Part shown: one piece after another, positions 32,279-40,555 of the stretch
Layout: every line of letters begins with the position of its first letter
Position numbering within the stretch: the stretch's first letter is position 1
Assembly: GCA_003452395.1 (NCBI GenBank)
Contig: DMOI01000014.1
Coordinates: 16,998-80,997, forward strand
Reading direction: 5' to 3'
DNA length: 64,000 bases
Source of the DNA: Clostridiales bacterium
GTDB taxonomy: Bacteria > Bacillota > Clostridia > Lachnospirales > UBA12420
The notes under the pieces: model-generated
Database searches by the model: none
Told to the model about the DNA's origin: nothing
Seen by the model: the letters and a program-made list of their open reading frames with translations, nothing else
Position numbers and translations under genes: made by a program

Positions 32279-34998
32279 TACCTACCACCACCTATACTAA
32301 GTGAAAACCGAGTGCCTATCTTTCTACTAATAAAGTCCGTAAACTCTTCCATTCCACTACTTCCGACTATCGTCCCTTGATTGATTATTGTCAGGCTGTT
32401 TCCTGAACTACCTACCCCTGTCCCTGATACATTGATGTCTCCTGCTGTCCTCGTGACATCACTTGCAAGTGCTCCCATCGCCTTCGTTACCCTATTTTTA
32501 TTTTGGTCAATACCAATCGCCATACCTTCTGCTGTGTATCTACCTATTTCCATCATTACACGGGATGGTGAGTGTATTCCTAATGCTGAACGTATTTTAC
32601 CAGTAATTTGATCAGCTAGGTCTGAGACTACTTTTGCTACTTTGCTTATCATTGATTTAATACCGTCAATTAGCCCTTGGATGATATTTACCCCGTAATT
32701 GAATAGTGTGCTTGGCAGGTTTTTGATCCAGTCTATCGCTTTCGTTATACCATCAGTGATTGCATCCCATATTCCTTTTGATACATTTTTAATGCCTTCC
32801 CAAATGTTAGCGAACATGGACTTTATGCCTTCCCATGCAGAACCTGCTACACTCTTTATCGTTGTCCATACTCCTGCCAAGTATCCTGCTATGGCTTGGA
32901 GTGCTCCTGTAAATACAAGTTTGATACCTTCCCATATCTTCCCGAGCGCACCCTTGATATTCTCCCATATTCCTTTTGAATCTTCGCCTAACTTTGTGAA
33001 GTTACCAGTCACCAAGTCAATGAGTAGCAATATTGATCCTAGGAATATGTTTTTTATTAGTTCCCATACACCTGAGAAATAGAGTTTCATACCATCAAAT
33101 ATCATAAGAATTCCCTTGAAGAATCCGCCAAAGTTTTCTGCTATAACCTTTACGAAACCTATTACGATTTTTATTACTGACGAAGATAAGTCTTGCCATA
33201 TCTTACTTACAGTTGATAGTATTACATTAAATATTTCAGCTATCTTTTGCCCTGATTCTGTAAAAGATTGTGCTACCCAGTTCCACAAATTCGTGAAGAA
33301 TTCCTGAATTGAACTCCAATTATTAATGATCAGGTACACCCCTGCTGCAAGTGCTGCTATCGCTGCTATTGCTATTCCAATTGGTCCAGTGATAACAGCC
33401 ATTACTCCACCTGCTACAGCTATCGCACTAGAGACGGCTGTGAATGCGGTAATGAGTGCGGATATTCCTGTGACCATCTGCCCTATAATGATCAAGACAG
33501 GCCCAATTGCGGCAACTATCCCAGCAATCACAAGTATTGTATTTTGGGTTGCAGGTGATAGTTTTGAAAACCAATCAGCAAGTTCTTGTATCTTCTTTGC
33601 TACTGCAGTAATTGCAGGTGCGAGTGCTTGCTGTATTTTGATTCCTGCTGTCTCAAGGCTTCCTGTCATTTGTTCAATGCTTGATTTTGTATTATCTTGC
33701 ATTGTCTTAGCCATTTGTTTCGCTGCTCCATCACTTGTCTGTAAACTCTTAGTTAAATTGTCTAAATCCTTCGCGCCTGCTTGCATTAGTACCATCATAC
33801 CCGACATAGCTTCCTGACCAAATATCTGCGATACTACTTGCTGCTTTTGTTCATTTGTTAAGCCTGCTGTCGATTTGCTTAAGCTGTTTATGATCTGACT
33901 TAAAGATAGCATATTTCCCTTTGCATCAAATGCAGAAAAGTTAATAGATGCCATTGCTGTAGCCGCTTCTTTGCTTGGATCAGATAGTCTCGATAGCGCA
34001 CCTCTCAGTGTTGTGCCTGCTTGGCTTCCTTGTATCCCTGCATTCGCCATGATACCTATAGATGCGGTGACTTCTTCAAGCGATATTCCTGCTTGGTGAG
34101 CAATAGGAGCAACGTACTTCATTGCTTCTCCAATACTTGAAACGGATGCATTTGTGTCTGCGGAGGTTTTTGCAAGTACGTCTGCTACGTGACCCGAATT
34201 ACTTGCTTCAAGTCCGAACCCTCTTAGTGTACTGGCTGCTATATCTGCACTACTTGCTAGGTCTTCACCGCTACTAGCCGCTAAATCTAACATTCCATCC
34301 ATCGCTGACATAATTTCAGTAGTAGAGAATCCTGCAGAGGCTAGGTTTTCCATACCTTCTGCTGCCTGTTTAGCACTAAAGGCTGTATCTGATCCAAGTT
34401 GTAGTGCTTGGTCATTTAGTTTCTGAAACTCTTCCCCTGTCGCACCTGAGATTGCTTTCACTCTACTCATCTGTGCTTCAAAGTCATTTCCCACCATTAC
34501 TGCCGCAGCCCCCAGACCTAATATGGGAGCTGTTACTTTTGTACTGAACTCTTTTCCTGCATCGGTCATTCCTTTGCCGAATTTATCGAGTTTCTTTGCT
34601 GCTTCTTCGGCTTGTTGACCGAATGATGAAAATCCATTTGCATCTCTTAACTGTTGTTCTAAGTTTTGCAATTCTTGTTCTGTCCTTGTTACTTCACGTT
34701 GGAATGCCCGATACTGCCCTTCATTAATTTCACCATTTGCAAATTGCTGGTTAACTTGCTGTTGTGATAACTTTAATGTATCTAGCTTGTCCTTAGTATT
34801 TTCTATTGCCTTTGCTAGTAATTGTTGTTTCTGCAACACCATTTCTGTATTACCAGGGTCTAGTTTAAGCAACTTATCAACTTGTTTTAATTCTGATTGT
34901 AGGTCTCTAGATTGCTTATTTACACCGCTTAGTGCTTTGTCAAGTCCTGTGGTTTCAGCACCTATAACAATATTGAGTCCTTTGATTGTTTCAGCCAT
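32278..34998 (-). CDS. Phage tail tape-measure protein
   Basis: 906 residues. The N-terminal coiled coil (residues about 20–150) is followed by the TP901-type core (FEAQMSRVKAISGATGEEFQKLNDQALQLGSDTAFSAKQAAEGMENLASAGF, about 170–400), a hydrophobic alanine/isoleucine-rich stretch (about 480–570), and a repeat-rich C-terminal half with many Trp residues (IWEGIK…VWTTIK). Its length sets the tail length: 906 residues predict a tail of roughly 130 nm, using the usual 1.5 Å per residue. Confidence 0.9.
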   Translation of the reverse strand: MAETIKGLNIVIGAETTGLDKALSGVNKQSRDLQSELKQVDKLLKLDPGNTEMVLQKQQLLAKAIENTKDKLDTLKLSQQQVNQQFANGEINEGQYRAFQREVTRTEQELQNLEQQLRDANGFSSFGQQAEEAAKKLDKFGKGMTDAGKEFSTKVTAPILGLGAAAVMVGNDFEAQMSRVKAISGATGEEFQKLNDQALQLGSDTAFSAKQAAEGMENLASAGFSTTEIMSAMDGMLDLAASSGEDLASSADIAASTLRGFGLEASNSGHVADVLAKTSADTNASVSSIGEAMKYVAPIAHQAGISLEEVTASIGIMANAGIQGSQAGTTLRGALSRLSDPSKEAATAMASINFSAFDAKGNMLSLSQIINSLSKSTAGLTNEQKQQVVSQIFGQEAMSGMMVLMQAGAKDLDNLTKSLQTSDGAAKQMAKTMQDNTKSSIEQMTGSLETAGIKIQQALAPAITAVAKKIQELADWFSKLSPATQNTILVIAGIVAAIGPVLIIIGQMVTGISALITAFTAVSSAIAVAGGVMAVITGPIGIAIAAIAALAAGVYLIINNWSSIQEFFTNLWNWVAQSFTESGQKIAEIFNVILSTVSKIWQDLSSSVIKIVIGFVKVIAENFGGFFKGILMIFDGMKLYFSGVWELIKNIFLGSILLLIDLVTGNFTKLGEDSKGIWENIKGALGKIWEGIKLVFTGALQAIAGYLAGVWTTIKSVAGSAWEGIKSMFANIWEGIKNVSKGIWDAITDGITKAIDWIKNLPSTLFNYGVNIIQGLIDGIKSMISKVAKVVSDLADQITGKIRSALGIHSPSRVMMEIGRYTAEGMAIGIDQNKNRVTKAMGALASDVTRTAGDINVSGTGVGSSGNSLTIINQGTIVGSSGMEEFTDFISRKIGTRFSLSIGGGR

Positions 34999-35012
34999 TG
35001 TTCTATCACCCC

Positions 35013-35231
35013 CTAGGCATAGAATGTATCAATATCTGTTTGATTTGCTTGTCTGCTTTTTTGTGTACTGTTTCCGTTGTAGATTCTAGCAAACTTTAAA
35101 ATGTCACCAACTCGTAATTGATTTATTTCCTCAAAGTTAAGTCCTGACTTTTTCCCTATCACCAAGATTGTTAGTTCTATATTTTCATCTACTTCATTAC
35201 TATTTGCTTCTTGTTGGTGTGTACTTTCCAC
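35013..35231 (-). CDS. Tail assembly chaperone, second frame
   Basis: 72 residues (ESTHQQEANSNEVDENIELTILVIGKKSGLNFEEINQLRVGDILKFARIY…). It lies between the chaperone gene and the tape-measure gene and overlaps the former by 32 bases. It has only a GTG that could start it. In most siphoviruses this second frame is joined to the first by programmed frameshifting (gpG/gpGT). The T6 run at 35,233–35,238 lies exactly at the junction. Confidence 0.65.
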   Translation of the reverse strand: MESTHQQEANSNEVDENIELTILVIGKKSGLNFEEINQLRVGDILKFARIYNGNSTQKSRQANQTDIDTFYA

Positions 35232-35544
35232 GAAAAAAGCCTGCTGCCGCTTCCTCCATAGTCACTTCATAAAGTGCTGTATCTGATAAATCGATACTCT
35301 CAAACGAACCTAACCAGTCCATAAAGTTTGGGAACGACTGTGGATACGAGTCTGATTTATTCATTGCCCATATCATCTGTAAGAACAGTGTCGTGTCTAA
35401 GTTCACCATACTGTCTTTTATCTTTTCTAGCTTTGCCATGTCCCCCATGAAGTCGCTTTTAAATTCTTGTTTATAAAACAAAAGAGTTAGAGGTGTCGCC
35501 CTAACTCTTATCTCCTTATCTCCTATTTTTAAATCTCTAGCCAT
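35200..35544 (-). CDS. Tail assembly chaperone, first frame
   Basis: 114 residues, starting MARDLKIGDKEIRVRATPLTLLFYKQEFKSDF, a pattern of clostridial gpG-like proteins. It lies downstream of the major tail protein and upstream of the tape measure. Near the end it reads GGC-TTT-TTT-CGT, where a +1 or -2 shift would enter the 72-residue frame. It helps assemble tail tube around the tape measure. Confidence 0.7.
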   Translation of the reverse strand: MARDLKIGDKEIRVRATPLTLLFYKQEFKSDFMGDMAKLEKIKDSMVNLDTTLFLQMIWAMNKSDSYPQSFPNFMDWLGSFESIDLSDTALYEVTMEEAAAGFFRGKYTPTRSK

Positions 35545-35561
35545 ATGTATTTCCCTCCATC

Positions 35562-36146
35562 TTATTCGAATATTGGTTTATAAACTGAATTGAAGAACGC
35601 ATTATATGTTGTCGCATTTGTTGCATTCAGTTCAAGTGTTCCTTTTGTTATTTTCTTACCTGCGATATCTACTGGAACTATCGTGAGTGACAGTGTATCT
35701 GTTGCAGGATCAAGATTTTCTCCCTTGGTATTATGTTCCTTTGATGGTCTTTGTGCTGTGCATGAATAGTACACAAATCTTCTGCTCTTTTGATCTCCCT
35801 GAACTTGTCCGAGTAATGCAAATTCCTTTGGTGTTGCATCTGCTTCCTCAACTAACATTCCATTATCATCAACTGACCATCCCATCATTTCCTGCAATAT
35901 TGCATCTGGAATTAAAGCCATTTCTAGTTCTGCCTGATATCCATTGTTTGCTGTGACAACGAAGTATGCAGAGTTATCGGCATAGAATGTATTGCTATCA
36001 CCTTGTGCCTGTGGTGAAAATTTTACTGCACCTGCTATCGCTACTGGTGTTTTCCATATTGGCTGAGTTCCCACCTCAGTATAGTCTCTAAATGCGATAT
36101 GTACGTTTTGTAACCCATAAACTACTTTGTTTTCTGACATTTGCAT
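35562..36146 (-). CDS. Phage major tail protein
   Basis: 194 residues with the phi13/TP901-type tail tube pattern: VVYGLQNVHIAFRDYTEVGTQPIWKTPVAIAGAVKFSPQAQGDSNTFYADNSAYF, then NNGYQAELEMALIPDAIL and FALLGQVQGDQKSRRFVYYSCTAQRPSKEH. It forms the tail tube. Length is normal for the family. Confidence 0.85.
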   Translation of the reverse strand: MQMSENKVVYGLQNVHIAFRDYTEVGTQPIWKTPVAIAGAVKFSPQAQGDSNTFYADNSAYFVVTANNGYQAELEMALIPDAILQEMMGWSVDDNGMLVEEADATPKEFALLGQVQGDQKSRRFVYYSCTAQRPSKEHNTKGENLDPATDTLSLTIVPVDIAGKKITKGTLELNATNATTYNAFFNSVYKPIFE

Positions 36147-36153
36147 GCCCTCC

Positions 36154-36468
36154 TTATATTAATTGAATTGTGTAAACAATTTGATATAGCTTTTCTTCAC
36201 TGATTCTCGATTCGTATTTCGAATATACCAAACCGTTTAACTTGAATACATCCTGCACCAATTTCTCGGTAACAGGACTCTTTTTGTCTGTATAAAGTTC
36301 CACTTGATACCCGCTGATGTCTACATAGTTTTGATTGTCAGCCTTGATATCTGCTGAACTAGAAAATTGATAGGTTATAAATGGCGCATTCACTTCCTCT
36401 TCAAACTCTCCATATACTATGGGTATGCTTGTTGTTTCAAGTGCTGTAACTAGCTCTTCTTGTGTCAT
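36154..36468 (-). CDS. Tail completion/terminator-like protein
   Basis: 104 residues (IPIVYGEFEEEVNAPFITYQFSSSADIKADNQNYVDISGYQVELYTDKKSP). This matches the small tail-terminator-type proteins found between the gp10-like and major tail genes of clostridial siphoviruses. It abuts the upstream gene with one base between them. Confidence 0.65.
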   Translation of the reverse strand: MTQEELVTALETTSIPIVYGEFEEEVNAPFITYQFSSSADIKADNQNYVDISGYQVELYTDKKSPVTEKLVQDVFKLNGLVYSKYESRISEEKLYQIVYTIQLI

Positions 36469-36852
36469 CTATCTACCACCTGACCTTATAATTTGTTTTA
36501 GTCTATCGGTTAGAGTTACTCCATACTTTTCATAAGCCTTTGCCATGTGTGGGAATGCTCTTGTCCTTCCTCCACCTCTTTTTGCATGTCCGAATTCTAG
36601 CAAGTGTACAAGTCTATAGTATTTTTTGTTCCATACTACTGCTCTATTAATATGTGGAGCTGTTATGTTTGACTTTTTAAAGCCTTTAACATAGTTTCCA
36701 TGTTTTTTTGGTGCTGTTATCTCAACTTCTGCAAGTATTTTTTCTGCTGTTTCATTTACCTCTTCAGCTATCCCGTTTGACACATCCTCGGTATACTCTT
36801 TCATCGCACTTACGATTTCATTTGCTAGATTACCAATTGATATATTTATCAT
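36469..36852 (-). CDS. HK97 gp10-like head–tail protein
   Basis: 127 residues. The pattern APKKHGNYVKGFKKS…VWNKKYYRLVHLLEFGHAKRGGGRTRAFPHMAKAYEKYG is typical of HK97 gp10-like proteins, which join tail to head. Two bases from the head-closure gene. Confidence 0.8.
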   Translation of the reverse strand: MINISIGNLANEIVSAMKEYTEDVSNGIAEEVNETAEKILAEVEITAPKKHGNYVKGFKKSNITAPHINRAVVWNKKYYRLVHLLEFGHAKRGGGRTRAFPHMAKAYEKYGVTLTDRLKQIIRSGGR

Positions 36853-36854
36853 GG

Positions 36855-37154
36855 CTATCTAATCCTTTCACATACGAGTTCTACTTCTTCAAAGTCAGTA
36901 GCGTATGTACGGATCACGTTATATACCACATCTTCAAAGTTTACTTGCTTTTCCTCATTGTACTCATATCCATGAACTACAAAAATAATTTCAGGCTTTA
37001 ATCCTGATTTTGCACTGTTATAAAATTCACTCCTACTTACCGATTTAATTTTGCATAAGACCGTTGTTTCTTTTAATGTTGGTATCTGATTTCCTATAGA
37101 ATCTTTTGTGTAACCTTCGCTTCCCATTAGTTTTAACTCATAGTCATATGTCAT
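36855..37154 (-). CDS. Phage head closure protein
   Basis: 99 residues (YDYELKLMGSEGYTKDSIGNQIPTLKETTVLCKIKSVSRSEFYNSAKSGLKPEIIFVVHGYEYNEEKQVNFED). Typical of SPP1 gp16/head-closure proteins in this operon position. It overlaps its upstream neighbour by four bases. Confidence 0.75.
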   Translation of the reverse strand: MTYDYELKLMGSEGYTKDSIGNQIPTLKETTVLCKIKSVSRSEFYNSAKSGLKPEIIFVVHGYEYNEEKQVNFEDVVYNVIRTYATDFEEVELVCERIR

Positions 37155-37420
37155 TCCGTACCACCTCCCGTGTGTATTACGAGGTTATGTAATCTAAACT
37201 GCAAATGCCTTGGTATTGCATCACTATCTTTGTTTTCATATCGCCACGCTGTATAGTCAACTATAAACATTTGATGATAGGAATTGGTCAAATTAATGAC
37301 CAACCCTTTCTCATCTTCTAGTTCTGTTTTTATGCCACTTGCTATAGCAGCTATATATGTATCTCTTACGTTAGTGGTTATCCCCAGTTTGCTTTTTATC
37401 AAGCTAACGATTAACTCCAT
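37151..37420 (-). CDS. Phage head–tail connector (gp6-like)
   Basis: 89 residues (KSKLGITTNVRDTYIAAIASGIKTELEDEKGLVI…FIVDYTAWRYEN). Matches the short gp6/gp15-type connector that binds the portal. Sits directly after the capsid gene. Confidence 0.7.
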   Translation of the reverse strand: MELIVSLIKSKLGITTNVRDTYIAAIASGIKTELEDEKGLVINLTNSYHQMFIVDYTAWRYENKDSDAIPRHLQFRLHNLVIHTGGGTE

Positions 37421-37432
37421 TTATACCACCTC

Positions 37433-38791
37433 TTATTCATTGGCTGCGTCTGTTGCAAACGTTGCAGCTACTGTCGGAGCTGTATTGTTTAGTCCTATCA
37501 ACACGAATGCACCCTTTCTTACTGGTTTTCCATCGTATCTTGCTGTTGCTTTAAATACTGTCTTGTCACTTGTAAACAAGAACTCTGTTGAACTTGCTGT
37601 TTTAACATCTGCTCTTTCTGCAAGCAAGTATTTTGTGAAGTCTCCTGCGATGATGTTATTTTCAGGTATTTCTTCACTAAATACTACTTTATATCCGACA
37701 CCAGGGAATGCTTGTCCACTCACTGTGACAAATGCACCAGAAGCATTGCTCGCTAATGACATTGGTACGATTGTACCTAACCATGTTGCTTCGTTCATTG
37801 CTATTGTTATTGGCCCTCTTCCTCTTCTACCTCTTTTGATGAACTTCATTGCTTCAATTATCTTTGCAAACTTGGTATCAGCTACTGATAAAGTTATAAT
37901 GTTTGTAGTTCTAAGTCCCTTGTCTGGATCATCATCAACAAAGTCTGCATGAATTGCTGGTACAATACCTAGAGGCATCTTCGTTCCTGTTCCGTATAGA
38001 ATTGCTTTGTCTAGTGCTATTGCTATTGATTCTTTTAATAGTTCCTCAACATGTGAAGCTAAGTTGACCATTGAATCTTCAATTAATGAATTGTCTAGTG
38101 GAATGAATCCTCCAACTTTATATCCATCAACTTCAACATCTGTAAACAATGAAGCTAATTCATTCAGTTTTCCAACCATCTCTGTCCATATTGCTTCTGG
38201 AGCTTCTCCTGAGATAATTGCTCTTCCTTCTCCTGTTAGTTTTGCTTTCCTTACTAAATCGTAGAACACAGAGTATCTTCCTAGATCATCTGTAATTGTA
38301 TCTAGTAAGATTTGTGGGATTGTTAGGTCTAGTCCACTTATGCTTCTCTTTTGCACTGCCTGACTTAAGTTTGTATAGAAGCTTCTTACATCTTCTTTGT
38401 TTAGTCTTTCAATCACTAGCTCTCTTGCATTTAGTTTATTTTCTCTCATTCTTGTATTCCCCCTATCGATATTTGATTTTTTTCTTTCTTCTGAATTTTC
38501 AGAAGTTTTATTTTTTTCAGGTCCCTTTGTGATGATCTCATTTAGTTCATCCTCTAGTCCTGCTATTTCTCTTTCAAGTGCTGTCTTCTTCTCTTCATTT
38601 TCTGTCTTTTCAGTTTCTAGTTTTGTTATTTCTTCTTCGATCACTGTAATTTCCTCATCTGTTTTAGCCTCATCAATAGATGTTGACAATTCTTGATTCC
38701 TCACTTTAAATTCATTTTCTTTTTCTATCAACCCACCAAGAATTGATTTTCTTTGCTGGATCTTTTTATTAAGCATTAATTGTTTTAGCAT
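37433..38791 (-). CDS. HK97-fold major capsid protein
   Basis: 452 residues. The first 110 are a coiled coil (LEDELNEIITKG…), the scaffold-like delta domain removed by the protease. The HK97-type body follows (IPQILLDTITDDLGRYSVFYDLVRKAKLTGEGRAIISG, IPLDNSLIEDSMVNLASHVEELLKESIAIALDKAILYG). It forms the head shell. The upstream protease gene overlaps it by seven bases. Confidence 0.9.
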   Translation of the reverse strand: MLKQLMLNKKIQQRKSILGGLIEKENEFKVRNQELSTSIDEAKTDEEITVIEEEITKLETEKTENEEKKTALEREIAGLEDELNEIITKGPEKNKTSENSEERKKSNIDRGNTRMRENKLNARELVIERLNKEDVRSFYTNLSQAVQKRSISGLDLTIPQILLDTITDDLGRYSVFYDLVRKAKLTGEGRAIISGEAPEAIWTEMVGKLNELASLFTDVEVDGYKVGGFIPLDNSLIEDSMVNLASHVEELLKESIAIALDKAILYGTGTKMPLGIVPAIHADFVDDDPDKGLRTTNIITLSVADTKFAKIIEAMKFIKRGRRGRGPITIAMNEATWLGTIVPMSLASNASGAFVTVSGQAFPGVGYKVVFSEEIPENNIIAGDFTKYLLAERADVKTASSTEFLFTSDKTVFKATARYDGKPVRKGAFVLIGLNNTAPTVAATFATDAANE

Positions 38792-39366
38792 ATCTTCAAC
38801 CTCTCTTTCAAATTTAGTTTTTTGTGTTCAAGTCTTTTTTCTAAGAAGCTTGCATAATCTTTTTTTCTTGCTTGTACTCCTGTCTCTGCATAAGCAGGAA
38901 ATGTACATACACTCACTTCGTGTAGATCAACTTCTGTAATTCTCCATTTAATAGTTCCGTCATCTCTGTAGTCAGTTTCCTCCGCTAATATGTTGAACCC
39001 AAAGCTACACTGACTTACATCCCCACGTTTTACTCTCTCATAAATATTGACTGCATCGGTATCGTTTTCGTTGATTACAATTCTCCCCCATAGTCCTCTG
39101 CTATCAACTTTGAGTTCTAGCGTTCCAGCCTTGTTTCTACCTAATACTAGTGTTGTATCATGGTTTATAAGAGCTCTTATGTCATTGCTTAATGTCTTAT
39201 CAAATGCCCTTGCTTCTAGTTCTTCAAATGCACCTTTCCACAACTCTGTTTCTGCATTAAATACTGCGAAGTACCCTTCAATAACTTTCTGTTCTGTCTC
39301 TCCTCTAACCTTTAGTTCTGACTGCAAACTTCTTGTTTGAATCTCTTCTCTATTCACCCTTATCAC
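38785..39366 (-). CDS. HK97-family prohead protease
   Basis: 193 residues with the S78 pattern: VIEGYFAVFNAETELWKGAFEELEARAFDKTL, ALINHDTTLVLGRNKAGTLELKVDSRGLW (catalytic His in NHD) and GDVSQCSFGFNILAEE (Ser region). It processes the capsid delta domain during head maturation. Confidence 0.88.
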   Translation of the reverse strand: MIRVNREEIQTRSLQSELKVRGETEQKVIEGYFAVFNAETELWKGAFEELEARAFDKTLSNDIRALINHDTTLVLGRNKAGTLELKVDSRGLWGRIVINENDTDAVNIYERVKRGDVSQCSFGFNILAEETDYRDDGTIKWRITEVDLHEVSVCTFPAYAETGVQARKKDYASFLEKRLEHKKLNLKERLKIC

Positions 39367-40555
39367 CCCCTTGCAGTAGTTTCTTTTGATCTCCTAGCTT
39401 ATCTACAGGGATATAGTTTTCAAGTGCTAGTAGCTCTTTCATTCTTACATCTGGTCCTAGACCTACCCAGTCTCTCCACTCGTTCCTATCCATTGCCATC
39501 CTGTCCACCATTTGTGAGCCTGCATCTATTAGTTCACCTAGATCATAGGCATACAAACTTCTTGGATTAAACTTAAAGTACATATCAGGACTGTATAGAA
39601 TCTTCCTTGTAAGTTCTTGCTGTATTCCTTGGGCAATAGGTAAGATTGTTGTATTGATAAAGTTGTTGTATTCATCTTTTTTAAATTCACCAACACCCAA
39701 CAAAAAAGCAGGTACTCCGAAGATTCCCGCTACTGTTCGTTTATCAATATTGACTGCATCATTGATAGCTAAGTCATTGAGGCTTAGTGGTTTTACTTGC
39801 TCCACCTTTACAAGTTCTGCAGGTATGACCCACGGTTTTCCACCTCCTGTTTCTGAGATGTATTTTTTGAGTATTGCATCTCTTCCTTCTTCACTTGCTA
39901 GTTCCTCCGTCATTGCATCTACTGCTACAATGATACTTGGTTTCCATTTGTCAGACATAAAACTATTTTTGGTTTTTGCTGCTTGCTTCAGATTATTTAT
40001 GATATCCTTTAGCACTACTTTGTATCCCGTACCCATATAAGGCTTTTCAGGATCGGGATTGATAACAAAGTGGATTATCTCATCATAGTCATACGTTCTG
40101 CTTTTGTAGACGACTTGATAAGCTTCATCTGTATCAATAAATTGTATCTTGGATGGTTTAAGTGGAATCAGGTCATCGATAAGTCCATCTGTCGTTATTT
40201 TAGGATATACCACGCTGTTACCGCTACCGTCTAAGAGTAAGGTGTAAACAATGTTATATACCCAAGCCTTTCGTGTCATTAAGCTATAAGGTGCAATGTC
40301 TATCTTTCGTGATAGCTCGTTTTTTACTCTTATGTCGCCATCCTCTGTATTCTGAACTAGATGAATTGTCATGGATGATACAAGTTCAGCGATTTTATGT
40401 ACTGCTATTCTTACTTCTGGGTTGTCCGATAGTTTCGTATATCCTTGCACACATAATGTTGTATGTGCTTCGTCAGACAAAAACCAACTGATTGTACTTG
40501 ATGGAGCTTCTCTTACCCTAACACTTTTATTTTTCCTTTTGCTCAACCTTTTCAC
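39350..40555 (-). CDS. Phage portal protein (HK97 family)
   Basis: 401 residues (EVRIAVHKIAELVSSMTIHLVQNTEDGDIRVKNELSRKIDIAPYSLMTRKAWVYNIVYTLLLDGSGNSVVYP; AGIFGVPAFLLGVGEFKKDEYNNFINTTILPIAQGIQQELTRKIL). These blocks are typical of HK97-type portals. The ring forms the DNA entry vertex. It overlaps the terminase gene at its start and the protease at its end. Confidence 0.92.
   Translation of the reverse strand: MKRLSKRKNKSVRVREAPSSTISWFLSDEAHTTLCVQGYTKLSDNPEVRIAVHKIAELVSSMTIHLVQNTEDGDIRVKNELSRKIDIAPYSLMTRKAWVYNIVYTLLLDGSGNSVVYPKITTDGLIDDLIPLKPSKIQFIDTDEAYQVVYKSRTYDYDEIIHFVINPDPEKPYMGTGYKVVLKDIINNLKQAAKTKNSFMSDKWKPSIIVAVDAMTEELASEEGRDAILKKYISETGGGKPWVIPAELVKVEQVKPLSLNDLAINDAVNIDKRTVAGIFGVPAFLLGVGEFKKDEYNNFINTTILPIAQGIQQELTRKILYSPDMYFKFNPRSLYAYDLGELIDAGSQMVDRMAMDRNEWRDWVGLGPDVRMKELLALENYIPVDKLGDQKKLLQGGDKGE

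Noticed and set aside
33326..33817. 163-codon plus-strand frame opposite the tape-measure gene
   Set aside because: Antisense to the alanine/isoleucine-rich part of the tape measure; its low-complexity sequence mirrors that composition.
37284..37952. 222-codon frame on the plus strand opposite the capsid gene
   Set aside because: It is antisense to the major capsid and connector genes, which are clear by family. Long antisense frames here follow from codon composition.
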